Positions 1-9,993 of a stretch of 64,000 bases of DNA are shown in pieces (the first letter of the stretch is position 1; every line of letters starts with the position of its first letter). Location: assembly GCA_025024175.1 (NCBI GenBank), contig QCXZ01000137.1:620001-684000 (forward strand), written 5' to 3'. The notes beneath the pieces were generated by a model. That model was given only the letters and a program-made list of their open reading frames with translations, had not been told where the DNA came from and did no database searches. Made by a program: the position numbers and the translations under genes. This DNA comes from Rhyzopertha dominica (lineage: Eukaryota > Arthropoda > Insecta > Coleoptera > Bostrichidae).

Positions 1-2216
1 TTGTTTGCAGGGGGACAACTTTTGAGATAAGTTTTTAATGGATAGCGCTTACCCTCTTAGCGGGGTAGATACCCCTTCAAACATTTTAAATGAAACTACC
101 CATCTTACGATACATCATTTAAAAGCTTATTACACAAGGAGTCTTGCCATGTAATTAGTTTTACTATTTTTTACCCATTGACGGGGTAGTGGGTCAAAAA
201 GTGCATTGTAGCAAGTGGCTTATAAAATGGAATATTTTGAACTTTTTTTTCAACAAAATTTATTGTCTTGCAGTTACAATAAAGCTTGTCCTTACTTAAG
301 CCTAAAAAAACTTGTTAAAAAATAATTGTTACACCTAAGCAAAATGCCAAAAATACTTAAAATTTTCTTTCGACATTACTTGATATTGCAACTCGNNAGT
401 TTATACTGAATTGGCTAAATAATTATCTACTTTGTGTTTCCAATTTTTTGTTTCAACTTTTTGGCTACTTCTTTGGCACGACCATCTTTTTGTTCACATT
501 CCTTTTTATAAACCGCGTGAAATTTTAAAGTGAGAGTCCAAGTGATAATGGTTTATTCAACTGCCGAAAGGGTAGAAATAATTTTTATTTACGGTGCTGA
601 GCATAGCTGTGCTCGTGCGTCAGCAAGGGTGTTTAACGAACGGCACCCCGATAAAAATGTTGACGCTAGGTACATTCTCGATCTCGTGCAGAAATTTCAA
701 GACACTGGATCTGTAGTAAACAAAAAAAGGGCAGGGAATAGAGTCGTTGATGAAATGGCCCAACTTGAAGTACTTGGTCATTTTGCAATGGATTCAACTA
801 GCTCTTTGCGTAACATTTGTACAGCCACTGGACTTTCTTATTCATCTGTAAGGAAAGTTACAAAACTGCACAAATTCCAGCCCTATAAGATGAAAACNCT
901 CCAGGAAGTCGGCGAAGATGACTTCGATAGAAGACTGCAATTTTGCGAAATTATGACAGAAAAGATTATAGTAAATCCAAATCTAATAAAAAATATCTGC
1001 TTCAGTGATGAATGCACATTTTTTTGAACGGCTCTGTAAATAAACATAACGTCAGGTACTGGAGTGACGAAAATCCTTATATTTTTCGAGAAGGTCATAC
1101 ACAAGTTCCTCAGAAGCTGAACGTCTAGGCTGGAATACTTGACAAAGCAATTGTAGGTCCAATTTTCATTGATGGGACGCTAAATGGGGGAATGTATTTA
1201 GAATTACTTGATAACGTTATTGATCCTTTAATCACAGAGCAATTAAAAAACCAACGTGACNCTGAAAGAAATCCAATGTTGGATGAATACGAATTGTTTT
1301 ACCAACATGATGGAGCCCCACCGCATTACGCCATTAATGTGCGAAATTGGTTAAATCATAGATTTCCTCTTCACTGGATTGGTAGGCGTGGAACAATTGA
1401 ATGGCCGCCACGATCACCCGATTTGACTGCTTTAGATTTCTTTCTATGGGGTCATTTACAATCTGTGGTTTACAAAACACAACCTACTAGCCTGGACGAT
1501 CTGCGAGAAAGAATTATTAACGAGTGCAGGAAGATTCCACCTGAAACTTTCCGAAAAGTGCAGCAGGAGTTCGAGAACCGTCTGTATTATTGTATGGAAA
1601 GAGGTGGTGCACATTTTGAGAATCTATTGTAAGGTTTGAATTTCTATGGTTTTGTTCACACTATTTTTGGAGTTACAAATAAATAATTTTTCTTTTTCCT
1701 GGACATGGACCTTCTAAAAAATTACATGATAAATACTTTAATGTTAATAATAATGTTAAAAGAAAATTTTCAGTATTCTGGGAGTTTTTTTTAAGTGCCA
1801 TATTTTTTACAAGTTGTTTGTTTAAATTTTGGGTTCTCGTAAGGACAAATTTTATTTCCGCTCTAAAATAAAATACATTTTGTTGAAAAGAGTCCAAAAT
1901 ATTCAATTTAATAAGCANCCTGTTTCGTAGGCACTATTAATCTATTACCCCGTCAATAAGTTAAACGTGGTAAAACTAATTACATGGCCAGACTCTTTGT
2001 GAAATAAGCTTTCAAATGATGTATCACAAGATGGATAGTTCCATTTAAAATTTTTAAAGGGGTGTCTACCCTGCTCAGAGAGTAAGCGCTATCCATTAAA
2101 AACTTATCTCAAAGGTTGTCCCCTTGCAAACAAAAGTTTACTTGTTTTTGCAAATTTTTAAATTTTTGCTATATTTAAAGTTATTTAAGGTGTGAAGTTT
2201 TCAAAAAATCACCCTG
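1..2216 (+). mobile_element. Tc1/mariner-superfamily transposon, copy 1 (left end cut by window)
   Basis: A DNA transposon with a single transposase gene between long terminal inverted repeats. The first bases of the window match the inner part of the left terminal repeat of the complete copy at 7104-9339, so the outer left end lies outside the window. The right repeat (roughly 1935-2216) is its inverse and ends in caccctg followed by TA, the expected target duplication of the superfamily. Compared with the second copy, this one keeps about 65 extra bases near the inner right repeat (about 1917-1980). It lies upstream of the putative first exon of the diacylglycerol kinase gene. Several Ns fall inside it (396-397, 898, 1261, 1918). 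Confidence 0.9.
548..1632 (+). pseudogene. Transposase of copy 1, frameshifted and with a stop codon
   Basis: Cut-and-paste transposase with an N-terminal helix-turn-helix region (about residues 1-110) and a C-terminal DDE/D RNase H-like domain. The first catalytic Asp is in the FSDECTF motif, the second in YQHDGAPPHY and the third in LDFFLWG. There are 41 residues between the second and third, a DD41D spacing as in rosa/VISITOR-type elements (family knowledge; assignment inferred). The frame breaks at a run of seven T (1019-1025), where eight would keep the frame. A TAG at 1126-1128 replaces the Trp codon seen in copy 2. The ATG at 548 is preferred to the upstream GTG. The product cannot be full length from this copy. 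Confidence 0.85.
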
Positions 2217-2400
2217 TATATAGCTGTGGAAAAACTTGCCAGAACTGTTTGTACACTTGTGCATTTCCTTAATGCACGTAAATTCTCCACAATCCGACAT
2301 CCCAGCCGAGATTTCCCCGTATTTGATGTGTAAACAAAGCCTTTTAATAANCCACGCCGTCGTCCGCCGGTGGGAACCAGTACGTTGCGTGTTTTTCGCG

Positions 2401-2510
2401 ATGGTCCTGAAACCGTGTCCGTCCGTTTGCACCGCCAGGACGAGAAGACTCGTCAGAAGGAGATCAGGATACTCCTACGGGAACCACCTGAAGGGCAGGA
2501 AAAGGATAAG
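2401..2510 (+). CDS. Putative first coding exon of the diacylglycerol kinase gene
   Basis: An ATG at 2401 opens a 110-base reading frame ending at a possible donor (AAG|gtcaga at 2511) in phase 2. This is exactly the phase needed by the next recognised exon, whose acceptor is at 9993. The joined peptide is Arg/Lys-rich (RKRIR followed by [17 protein letters not shown]), resembling the basic stretch ahead of the first C1 domain in zeta-type diacylglycerol kinases. If right, intron 1 is about 7.5 kb and holds a LINE and a complete DNA transposon. The in-frame extension back to 2236 looks non-coding. Evidence is frame, phase and composition only; an RNA read across the junction would decide it. 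Confidence 0.4.
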
Positions 2511-3383
2511 GTCAGATTATGACGTTTTCGTTTCGCGCTGTCAACGAAAAGGGGATAAGGCGTTGACATTCACGTGTGATTGGGGATTTGTTCTTTCTAG
2601 GGGAGGTGGTGAATTTTTAGCAGCTTCCAGGAAATTGTTTCTTGGTGTTTGGTGTTCAGATAGTGAACAGAGAGATCGACTTGAACTATAAAAGTGTGTA
2701 GGTATTAATATTTGTTAAATTTCATAAAAAGAGAATCGTTAGAAGTTCAAAACGACGAAAACCGGACCATTGTATCTTTATTTTTGCCCCATCGTTAAAA
2801 AAATTATAAATCCTTAACGGGTTATATAACTATTGAATTAATAAAACCGAAAAACATCATAGCTATTAAAAAGGAAATACATTGTAATGAATGCGTCAGG
2901 CTCGTTTTGTATTCGTCACCATTTTTTCAAGAAAAATGCTCGAACACGTCAACTTATGACGTAAAATTTAATTTATGACGTACTTAACCCATTGTTGAAC
3001 GGTGACGTTTCTTTTTTAATGGCAACCCCATTTTTTTTACCGTGTACAGAGGATTCCATGACGANCTTTCTGTAGAAGAATGAAAAACTAAAGACTAAAT
3101 TAAATGTTCACNTGCATCATCATTTTGACTTTATACATTTTTCAATTCTTTTTAATAGGCTTAAATGTGTTGCTCGCGAAATACCTAAATGATTGTATAA
3201 CATCCTGTATATTATAAGCATCTCAAACAGTAAGGAGTTGTTGATACTCAATATACTATAATATACAGCACTGAGGATTTGGTGAAAGATTTGTCTATCA
3301 AATATAAATAAATAAATAAATCTAAAAGAATTATCAGAAGATTCAATCTCAAGATATTTGAAACTGAGTGGAGCAAACGACAA

Positions 3384-5465
3384 ATGGAAGAGACACTACA
3401 GCATATGGAAGTTGAAGAAGCAACAAATCAACTAATAGACCAAATAGTCCAAATAACAGATCTCGCTACTACTACTTTAACACAGAACACAGAAAGAAGA
3501 CATGCGTGGGTAACACAGGGACTTTTGAAAGCTATAAGAACAAAGCAGGATCTGTTTAGGAAATCAAGGCAAGCACCAGACTCAACAGATCTGAGAGACA
3601 AATATAAAAAATATCGAAACATCTTAACGGGATTAATCAGAAAGGCTAAGCAACAATTCATACAGGAAAAAATTAAGGATGTGAAAAACTCAAGTGGAGT
3701 ATGGAAAGCCATTAAGCAATTAAATGGAGATCATAATAGATTCAGACAGATAGCTGAAATTACAAAGGAAGATGGTACCTCAGTTAAAGACCTTCGAGAA
3801 ATAACTAATGTAATGAACAATTATTTCTGCAACGTGGGTGAATCTCTTGCACAAAAAATCAAAGCACCTCCCAACTATAAAGAAAGCAAAAGACCAATTA
3901 TGCAAGAATCGATATTTTTATATCCAACTAACAAAGAAGAAGTGCTCCGATCCATGAATAATTTGCGAAAGGATTCTGCACCGGGACTCGATGGAATAAA
4001 AACAGCAAATCTCAAACTCATTTCACAAATTATTGCAGAAGCAGTTGTAATAGTCGCAAATAAAATTCTTGAAAGTGGGATATTTCCAAAGGCTCTAAAG
4101 GTGGCGCTGATTGTTCCAATATACAAGGGTGAGGGAGATGAAACTAGACCAGAGTATTATAGACCAATATCACTTGTATCTAACGTGGCTAAAGTGATTG
4201 AAAAAATTATCAAAACTAGATTAGTCACGTTTTTAGAAAAACACAAGGTGTTATCTGAATCTCAGTTTGGATTCAGATCCGGAAAATCAACACAGGATGC
4301 CATGACTCAAATAATAACTGAAATTCAGCTTGCTCTGGACTGCAACGAGGCTGCTCTGGGTGTCTTTATTGATCTTGCTAAAGCATTTGACACTGTGAAC
4401 CATCGAGTTTTGTTGGATGTGTTCTTTGAAAGCGGTATACGTGGTAATGCCCGGGACTTGTTCACATCTTACCTTAGTGAACGTAAGCAATGTGTCAGGT
4501 TAAACGGCTTAACTAGTGAGCTGAAAAGCATAAAATGTGGTGTGCCGCAGGGGACTGTTCTTGGTCCGATACTTTTCATTATATATATGAATGGACTGTT
4601 TAATGTAACCACCGCGGGGAAGGTGATATCATACGCAGACGACACGGCAGTGGTGTTCAGGGCGGCGGATTGGAACATAATGAAGGCAACAGTAGAAAGG
4701 GACTTGGCTAGTTTCAGGATGTGGTTCAACTACAGACTATTATCATTTAATATAACTAAAACTAAATTTATGACTTTCACATGCTATTATAATACACAAC
4801 CCATTTTTAACACATTAAAAATAAACCTGCCAAATGAAACAATAGAAATTGGAAGAGTAACTTTTACAAAGTACTTAGGTATTTATCTTGACAAAAATCT
4901 AAAATGGGATGTCCAATTAAAAGGCCTGGTGACAAAGATGAGATGCCTATTATTTAGATTTAAACAACTTAAAAATATCCTGAACATTCCACAGTTAAAG
5001 ATAATTTACTATGCTTTGGTGGAATCAGTGCTGCAATATGGTATAGTCGGTTGGGGTAGTGTTTCCAGCTGTTACATCAGGGCAGCGGAGGTTCTTCAAA
5101 ACCGTATCTTAAAAACCATATACGACAAAGATTTTTACTATCCAACCCAATTGATCTATAAAGAAATTGACATCTTTTCAATAAAAGAACTCTATCTCAA
5201 GAGTCTACTGCTGTTTCAGTATAAAAATTTGCATCTGTTTAGACAGGTGGAACATCCCCACTGTACTAGACAGATAGCAAATAAGCATTACATGGTGTTT
5301 CATGCTAGAAAGTGTGTTGGTCAGAAGTCTGTGTTTTACTACGCTCCTCGCCTGTATAATGTACTTAGTGTTCATGTCAGACAATGTAAATCCTCACGGG
5401 TATTTCTAAAACATATAAAAAAGTTTGTAAAAGAGAATGTAACATTTCTATTAAGTTTGCTGTAA
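3384..5465 (+). CDS. LINE reverse transcriptase ORF (endonuclease missing)
   Basis: Open frame of 693 codons from the first ATG. It includes the conserved fingers region (about residue 253, RPEYYRPISLV), motif A (FIDLAKAFDTVNH, about 325), motif B (GVPQGTVLGP, about 386) and the catalytic YADD box (about 416). The Asp residues of motif A and YADD, which bind the metal ions, are intact, and no stop or frameshift is seen over 2 kb, so the insertion is probably young. The endonuclease that nicks target DNA is missing, so this copy is not expected to move by itself. The ATG is simply the first Met after truncation, not a natural start. Confidence 0.9.
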   Translation: MEETLQHMEVEEATNQLIDQIVQITDLATTTLTQNTERRHAWVTQGLLKAIRTKQDLFRKSRQAPDSTDLRDKYKKYRNILTGLIRKAKQQFIQEKIKDVKNSSGVWKAIKQLNGDHNRFRQIAEITKEDGTSVKDLREITNVMNNYFCNVGESLAQKIKAPPNYKESKRPIMQESIFLYPTNKEEVLRSMNNLRKDSAPGLDGIKTANLKLISQIIAEAVVIVANKILESGIFPKALKVALIVPIYKGEGDETRPEYYRPISLVSNVAKVIEKIIKTRLVTFLEKHKVLSESQFGFRSGKSTQDAMTQIITEIQLALDCNEAALGVFIDLAKAFDTVNHRVLLDVFFESGIRGNARDLFTSYLSERKQCVRLNGLTSELKSIKCGVPQGTVLGPILFIIYMNGLFNVTTAGKVISYADDTAVVFRAADWNIMKATVERDLASFRMWFNYRLLSFNITKTKFMTFTCYYNTQPIFNTLKINLPNETIEIGRVTFTKYLGIYLDKNLKWDVQLKGLVTKMRCLLFRFKQLKNILNIPQLKIIYYALVESVLQYGIVGWGSVSSCYIRAAEVLQNRILKTIYDKDFYYPTQLIYKEIDIFSIKELYLKSLLLFQYKNLHLFRQVEHPHCTRQIANKHYMVFHARKCVGQKSVFYYAPRLYNVLSVHVRQCKSSRVFLKHIKKFVKENVTFLLSLL

Positions 5466-5638
5466 GGTATGTTTTCTTTTCCTACGNTGTATTGGCATTT
5501 TATATGCAGTTTAGGTAATTATTTATTTTTTCTTTCTCTTTCTTGAAAATGTTTATTTTTATTTCACGCTTACAAGCTTATGCTTATGCGTGCTATTGTT
5601 ATCACTGTTTATTGTGCACAACGTTGTTTCAATAAACC

Positions 5639-5671
<33 letters not shown>

Positions 5672-5678
5672 TTATATG
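5639..5678 (+). repeat. (ATT)n microsatellite, 3' tail of the LINE
   Basis: About a dozen ATT/TTA triplets follow an AATAAA-like motif (near 5630) and end where unrelated sequence starts. A short tandem repeat at the 3' end is a known mark of CR1/L2-like LINEs and sets the element boundary. Confidence 0.8.
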
Positions 5679-5680
5679 GG

Positions 5681-7101
5681 TAGATTTTCTGACTGAAAAC
5701 CTTCGAGGCAACCTTCATTTTTTAAATAGACATTGCTCGACCCAATTAAAATTAAGCAAACCGAACCAAAAAGCATTCACATTTGAGGGACGTCTTTTTT
5801 CACATTCCACTGCATTCCGTCGTATACAAAACGAAGGCCTTCCATCCCCCAGTGGCCTTCGAACGCTGAGTTAACAGTTTCATGCCCAGGTGGTTTCGCC
5901 AGTTGGGTCGCAGAGTGAGGAAATTCGGCGCAAAGTTTGAGTGCGGACAGGCAGATGTTTTATTCGGAAAACTCGAAAGCAGGTCCGGGTCTATTTTGGG
6001 AAGAACGCGCGGGAATACCCTGTCCACGAGGAGGCAATAACGGCCGCTTGGAGAGGGTTGAAACTGAATACGAGATTTTCAATATATCAGGTTTATATTT
6101 TTAGCGCCGAGAAAGACGATCGTCCGTTTGAAAACCGATAACGAGCTGAATAGGTTTGAGTTTTTTTGTAACGCTATTATTATGTATGCACCACAAACAA
6201 CTGCAGACTGGATCGTTTCGCTTTTGTGAAAGCTCGTCAGCGTATAAAATTTAGTAACATCTCTGAAACTTCTTCATTGTCTCCTGTTGGCTTCCTTGTT
6301 CTAGAGTAGTCTTCAAAACCTACATTTTCCTATCTGAGAAAATGTTTGTTAAGAGCTATAACATTTTCTAAAATATGAACCTTAGATATTTTAGAAAAAG
6401 TTGTATCTATGCCAAAAGTATAACGAGATAACAAAGCAATATACCATGCTTATGTCTTCATATTAAATGTTCTGCTTAGAATTACATGGAGTTTCCCCCT
6501 GAAACTGTTTTTAATACTTTTAGGAACAATTGCTGTTTGCATAATTATGAGTATATACCATCAAATGTCTTAGGTGTTTTCCATTTAGCATATTTTACTA
6601 TTTCTTGTACTATATTTAATTTTTTCATTTTTATTTCGATGTGCTCCATGAATTGAGACGCTCAAAAACGGTAGCGTAGTAAAAATATGTATAAGTTGTC
6701 GGAAATGTCGTGGTATTAAGTTCGGAAACAAAACTGGCTTGAATATTACATTTTTATATCTACTAAAATATCGGATAAATCACACAATCTGACAACTCTC
6801 CTGGTTTAAGTTGGCTGGTTAGCATACCGACCCAATCAGCGTAAAGAATTTGTGCTCTCGTGCTGCCATCTGAACACCTTCTCAAAGTCCAGATAAAGAT
6901 GTTTTATACGATAGTTAAATGTTAAACAAAGATAACATGTTACACTCCAGTGAAGTGCGATCTCTCAAATCTGTACCAATTTTTCCACAAAGTCGGTATC
7001 TGAGTTCTTTTATGCTTCAGCTTACTCGTATTTCTTATGTTTTTTGTTTGTTAGCAAAAAAACAAAGACGATTTTTTTATGACGTTATTGTATATTTTAT
7101 A
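5681..7101. other. Intronic or intergenic DNA without recognisable genes
   Basis: AT-rich sequence between the LINE and transposon copy 2. Short open frames (for example 5941-6141 and 6919-7119) show no domain, splice context or composition suggesting a gene. If the first diacylglycerol kinase exon at 2401 is right, this is intron 1. Confidence 0.5.
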
Positions 7102-7103
7102 TA

Positions 7104-9339
7104 CAGGGTGATTTTTTGAAAACTTCACACCTTAAATAACTTTAAATAGAGGAAAAATTTAAAAATTTTGCAAAAACAGGTAAACTTTTGTTTGCAGGGG
7201 GACAACTTTTGAGATAAGTTTTTAATGGATAGCGCTTACCCTCTTAGCGGGGTAGATACCCCTTCAAAAATTTTAAATGATACTACCCATCTTACGATAC
7301 ATCTTTTAAAAGCTTATTACACAAGGAGTCTTGCCATGTAATTAGTTTTACTATTTTTTACCCATTGACGGGGTAGTGGGTCAAAAAGTGCATTGTAGCA
7401 AGTGGCTTATGAAATGGAATATTTTAGACTTTTTTTAACAAAATTCATTGTCTTGCAGTTACAATAAAAATTGTCCTTACTTAAGCCTAAAAAAACTTGT
7501 TAAAAAATAATTGTTACACCTAAGCAAAATGCCAAAAATACTTAAAATTTTCTTTCGACATTACTTGATATTGCAACTCGACAGTTTATACTGAATTGGC
7601 TAAATAATTATCTACTTTGTGTTTCCAATTTTTTGTTTCAACTTTTTGGCTACTTCTTTGGCACTACCATCTTTTTGTTCACATTCCTTTTTATAAATCG
7701 CGTGAAATTTTAAAGTGAGAGTCCAAGTGATAATGATTTATTCAACTGCCGAAAGGGTAGAAATAATGTTTATTTACGGTGCTGAGCATAGCTGTGCTCG
7801 TGCGTCAGCAAGGGTGTTTAACGAACGGCACCCCGATAAAAATGTTGACGCTAGGTACATTCTCGATCTCGTGCAGAAATTTCAAGACACTGGNTCTGTA
7901 GTAAAGAAAAAAAGGGCAGGGAATAGAGTCGTTGATGAAATGACCCAACTTGAAGTACTTGGTCATTTTGCAATGGAACCAACTAGCTCTTTGCGTAACA
8001 TTTCTACAGCCACTGCACTTTCTTATTCATCTGTAAGGAAAGTTACAAAACTGCACAAATTCCATCCCTATAAGATGAAAACTCTCCAGGAACTCGGCGA
8101 AGATGACTTCGATAGAAGACTGCAATTTTGCGAAATTATGACAGAAAAGATTATAGTAAATCCAAATCTAATAAAAAATATCTGCTTCAGTGATGAATGC
8201 ACATTTTTTTGAACGGCTCTGTAAATAAACATAACGTCAGGTACTGGAGTGACGAAGATCCTTATATTTTTCGAGAAGGTCATACACAAGTTCCTCAGAA
8301 GCTGAACGTCTGGGCTGGAATACTTGGCAACGCAATTGTAGGTCCAATTTTCATTGATGGGACGCTAAATGGGGGAATGTATTTAGAATTACTTGATAAC
8401 GTTATTGATCCTTTAATCACAGAGCAATTAGAAAACCAACGTGACCCTGAAGGAAATCCAATGTTGGATGAATACGAATTGTTTTACCAACATGACGGAG
8501 CCCCACCGCATTACGCCATTAATGTGCGAAATTGGTTAAATCATAGATTTCCTCTTCACTGGATTGGTAGGCGTGGAACAATTGAATGGCCGCCAAGATC
8601 ACCCCATTTGGCTGTTTTAGATTTCTTTCTATGGGGTCATTTAAAATCTGTGGTTTACAAAACACAACCTACTAGCCTGGACGATCTGCGAGAAAGAATT
8701 ATTAACGAGTGCAGGAGGATTCCACCTGAAACTTTCCGAAAAGTGCAGCAGGAGTTCGAGAACCGTCTGTATTATTGTATGGAAAGAGGTGGTGCACATT
8801 TTGAGAATCTATTGTAAGGTTTGAATTTCTATGGTTTTGTTCACACTGTTTTTGGAGTTACAAATAAATAATTTTTCTTTTTCGTGGACATGGACTTTCT
8901 AAAAAATTACATGATAAATACTTTAATGTTAATAATAATGTTAAAAGAAAATTTTCAGTATTCTGGGAGTTTTTTTAAGTGTCATATTTTTTACAAGTTG
9001 TTTGTTTAAATTTTGGGTTCTCGTAAGGACAAATTTTATTTCCGCTCTAAAATAAAATACATTTTGTTGAAGACTCCAAAATATTCAATTTAATAAGCTA
9101 AATTACATGGCCAGACTCTTTGTGAAATAAGCTTTCAAATGATGTATCACAAGATGGATAGTTCCATTTAAAATTTTTGAAGGGGTGTCTACCCTGCTCA
9201 GAGAGTAAGCGCTATCCATTAAAAACTTATCTCAAAAGTTGTCCCCCTGCAAACAAAAGTTTACCTGTTTTTGCAAATTTTTAAATTTTTGCTATATTTA
9301 AAGTTATTTAAGGTGTGAAGTTTTCAAAAAATCACCCTG
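7104..9339 (+). mobile_element. Tc1/mariner-superfamily transposon, copy 2 (complete)
   Basis: A complete 2236-bp copy of the element at the window start. It begins cagggtgatttttt at 7104 and ends in the inverse at 9339, with TA on both sides (7102-7103 and 9340-9341), the target duplication of this superfamily. The terminal inverted repeats run about 245 bp with a few mismatches, much longer than the roughly 30 bp of classical mariner. It has lost about 65 bp near the inner right repeat that copy 1 keeps. Same orientation as copy 1, about 7 kb away. Confidence 0.95.
7733..8817 (+). pseudogene. Transposase of copy 2, single frameshift
   Basis: Same length (1085 bases) and domain plan as the transposase in copy 1. 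Here the Trp codon replaced by TAG in copy 1 is intact, so the only obstacle to a full product of about 361 residues is the T7 run at 8204-8210, the same one-base deficit as in copy 1. The three catalytic Asp candidates are present. However, the conserved SPD motif just before the third Asp reads SPH (codon CAT at 8605-8607), which may weaken the enzyme. An N at 7894 is probably a base-call gap. Copy 1 and copy 2 differ at scattered sites, so they are separate insertions. Confidence 0.85.
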
Positions 9340-9341
9340 TA

Positions 9342-9993
9342 TATAATCACATATGCTAACGTTGATACTTCGCAAAGCACTCCACCTTGTATTTTTTGAC
9401 AAAAATTAGAAGTACCTAACTTCTGAAGAGGAGAACACAAAAAGTGGTGCTTAGGACTCTGCCGTAATTGGATTTTCCCTTGCGCTATGCAATTACGCGA
9501 TTTACGAGATGCGCCGCTGACGTCAATACGAGCTTTGTCAACTTACTATTGAATTTACGATATAGTTCTGGAAAGTTGTTACGCGCTTTGTTAATCGTAG
9601 TAGCGTACGTCGCAAGACTTGTTTACGAAATTCCCCCGTCTGTTTACAATTGACAACTGGCGGTACAAAAATGGTTGCGGCGTTGCCACCACCAAACACA
9701 TAGGTAGTTAAGGCCCGATTAATCATTATAATCCGCGTACACGCCAAATAATTCCGTGTTTTGGCGATGTTAACATCGCACAAAACGGATTGTTATGTAA
9801 ATTACACCCGGCGAACAGAAAGGAAGACGGGGTAATTAATAACGGTGTTGAAATAATTAACGTCTGAATTTTCGCCCACGCCACACAAACAACCCCCCTC
9901 TTTTGATGTATGCGAAGTTCCGTCCTGCCTTTTGCGCGTTTGATTTATGAAATTTTGAATTTCCCGCGTTCACGACGGTCTCTTGTTTTGCAG
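9342..9993. other. Sequence between transposon copy 2 and the first C1-domain exon
   Basis: Intronic if the exon at 2401 is real. The last bases (pyrimidine-rich, ending ttttgcag) are the acceptor of the exon at 9994. Open frames on either strand here have no recognisable domain. Confidence 0.5.

Larger units (their letters stand above)
3312..5680 (+). mobile_element. Non-LTR retrotransposon (LINE), 5'-truncated
   Basis: The region carries the reverse-transcriptase ORF of a LINE, a 3' untranslated part and a terminal (ATT)n microsatellite at about 5640-5678. The frame opens at 3312, just after a TAA-rich run, in what would be the linker between endonuclease and reverse transcriptase. No endonuclease domain is present, the usual result of incomplete reverse transcription. 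There is no RNase H domain after the reverse transcriptase. A simple-repeat tail rather than poly(A), together with the motif style, suggests the CR1/L2/Jockey group; the exact clade is not resolved. It lies in the same orientation as the host diacylglycerol kinase gene, in its presumed first intron. Confidence 0.88.

Noticed and set aside
2236..2400. In-frame upstream extension of the putative first kinase exon
   Set aside because: Composition is unlike coding sequence, it starts 20 bases after the transposon end and contains an N; the ATG at 2401 is the more conservative start.
8605..8607. Loss of the third catalytic Asp in transposon copy 2 (SPD to SPH)
   Set aside because: By alignment with mariner (catalytic Asp in SDYHLF after SPDLAP), the catalytic residue is the later Asp in LDFFLWG, which is intact; the SPD Asp is conserved but not catalytic.
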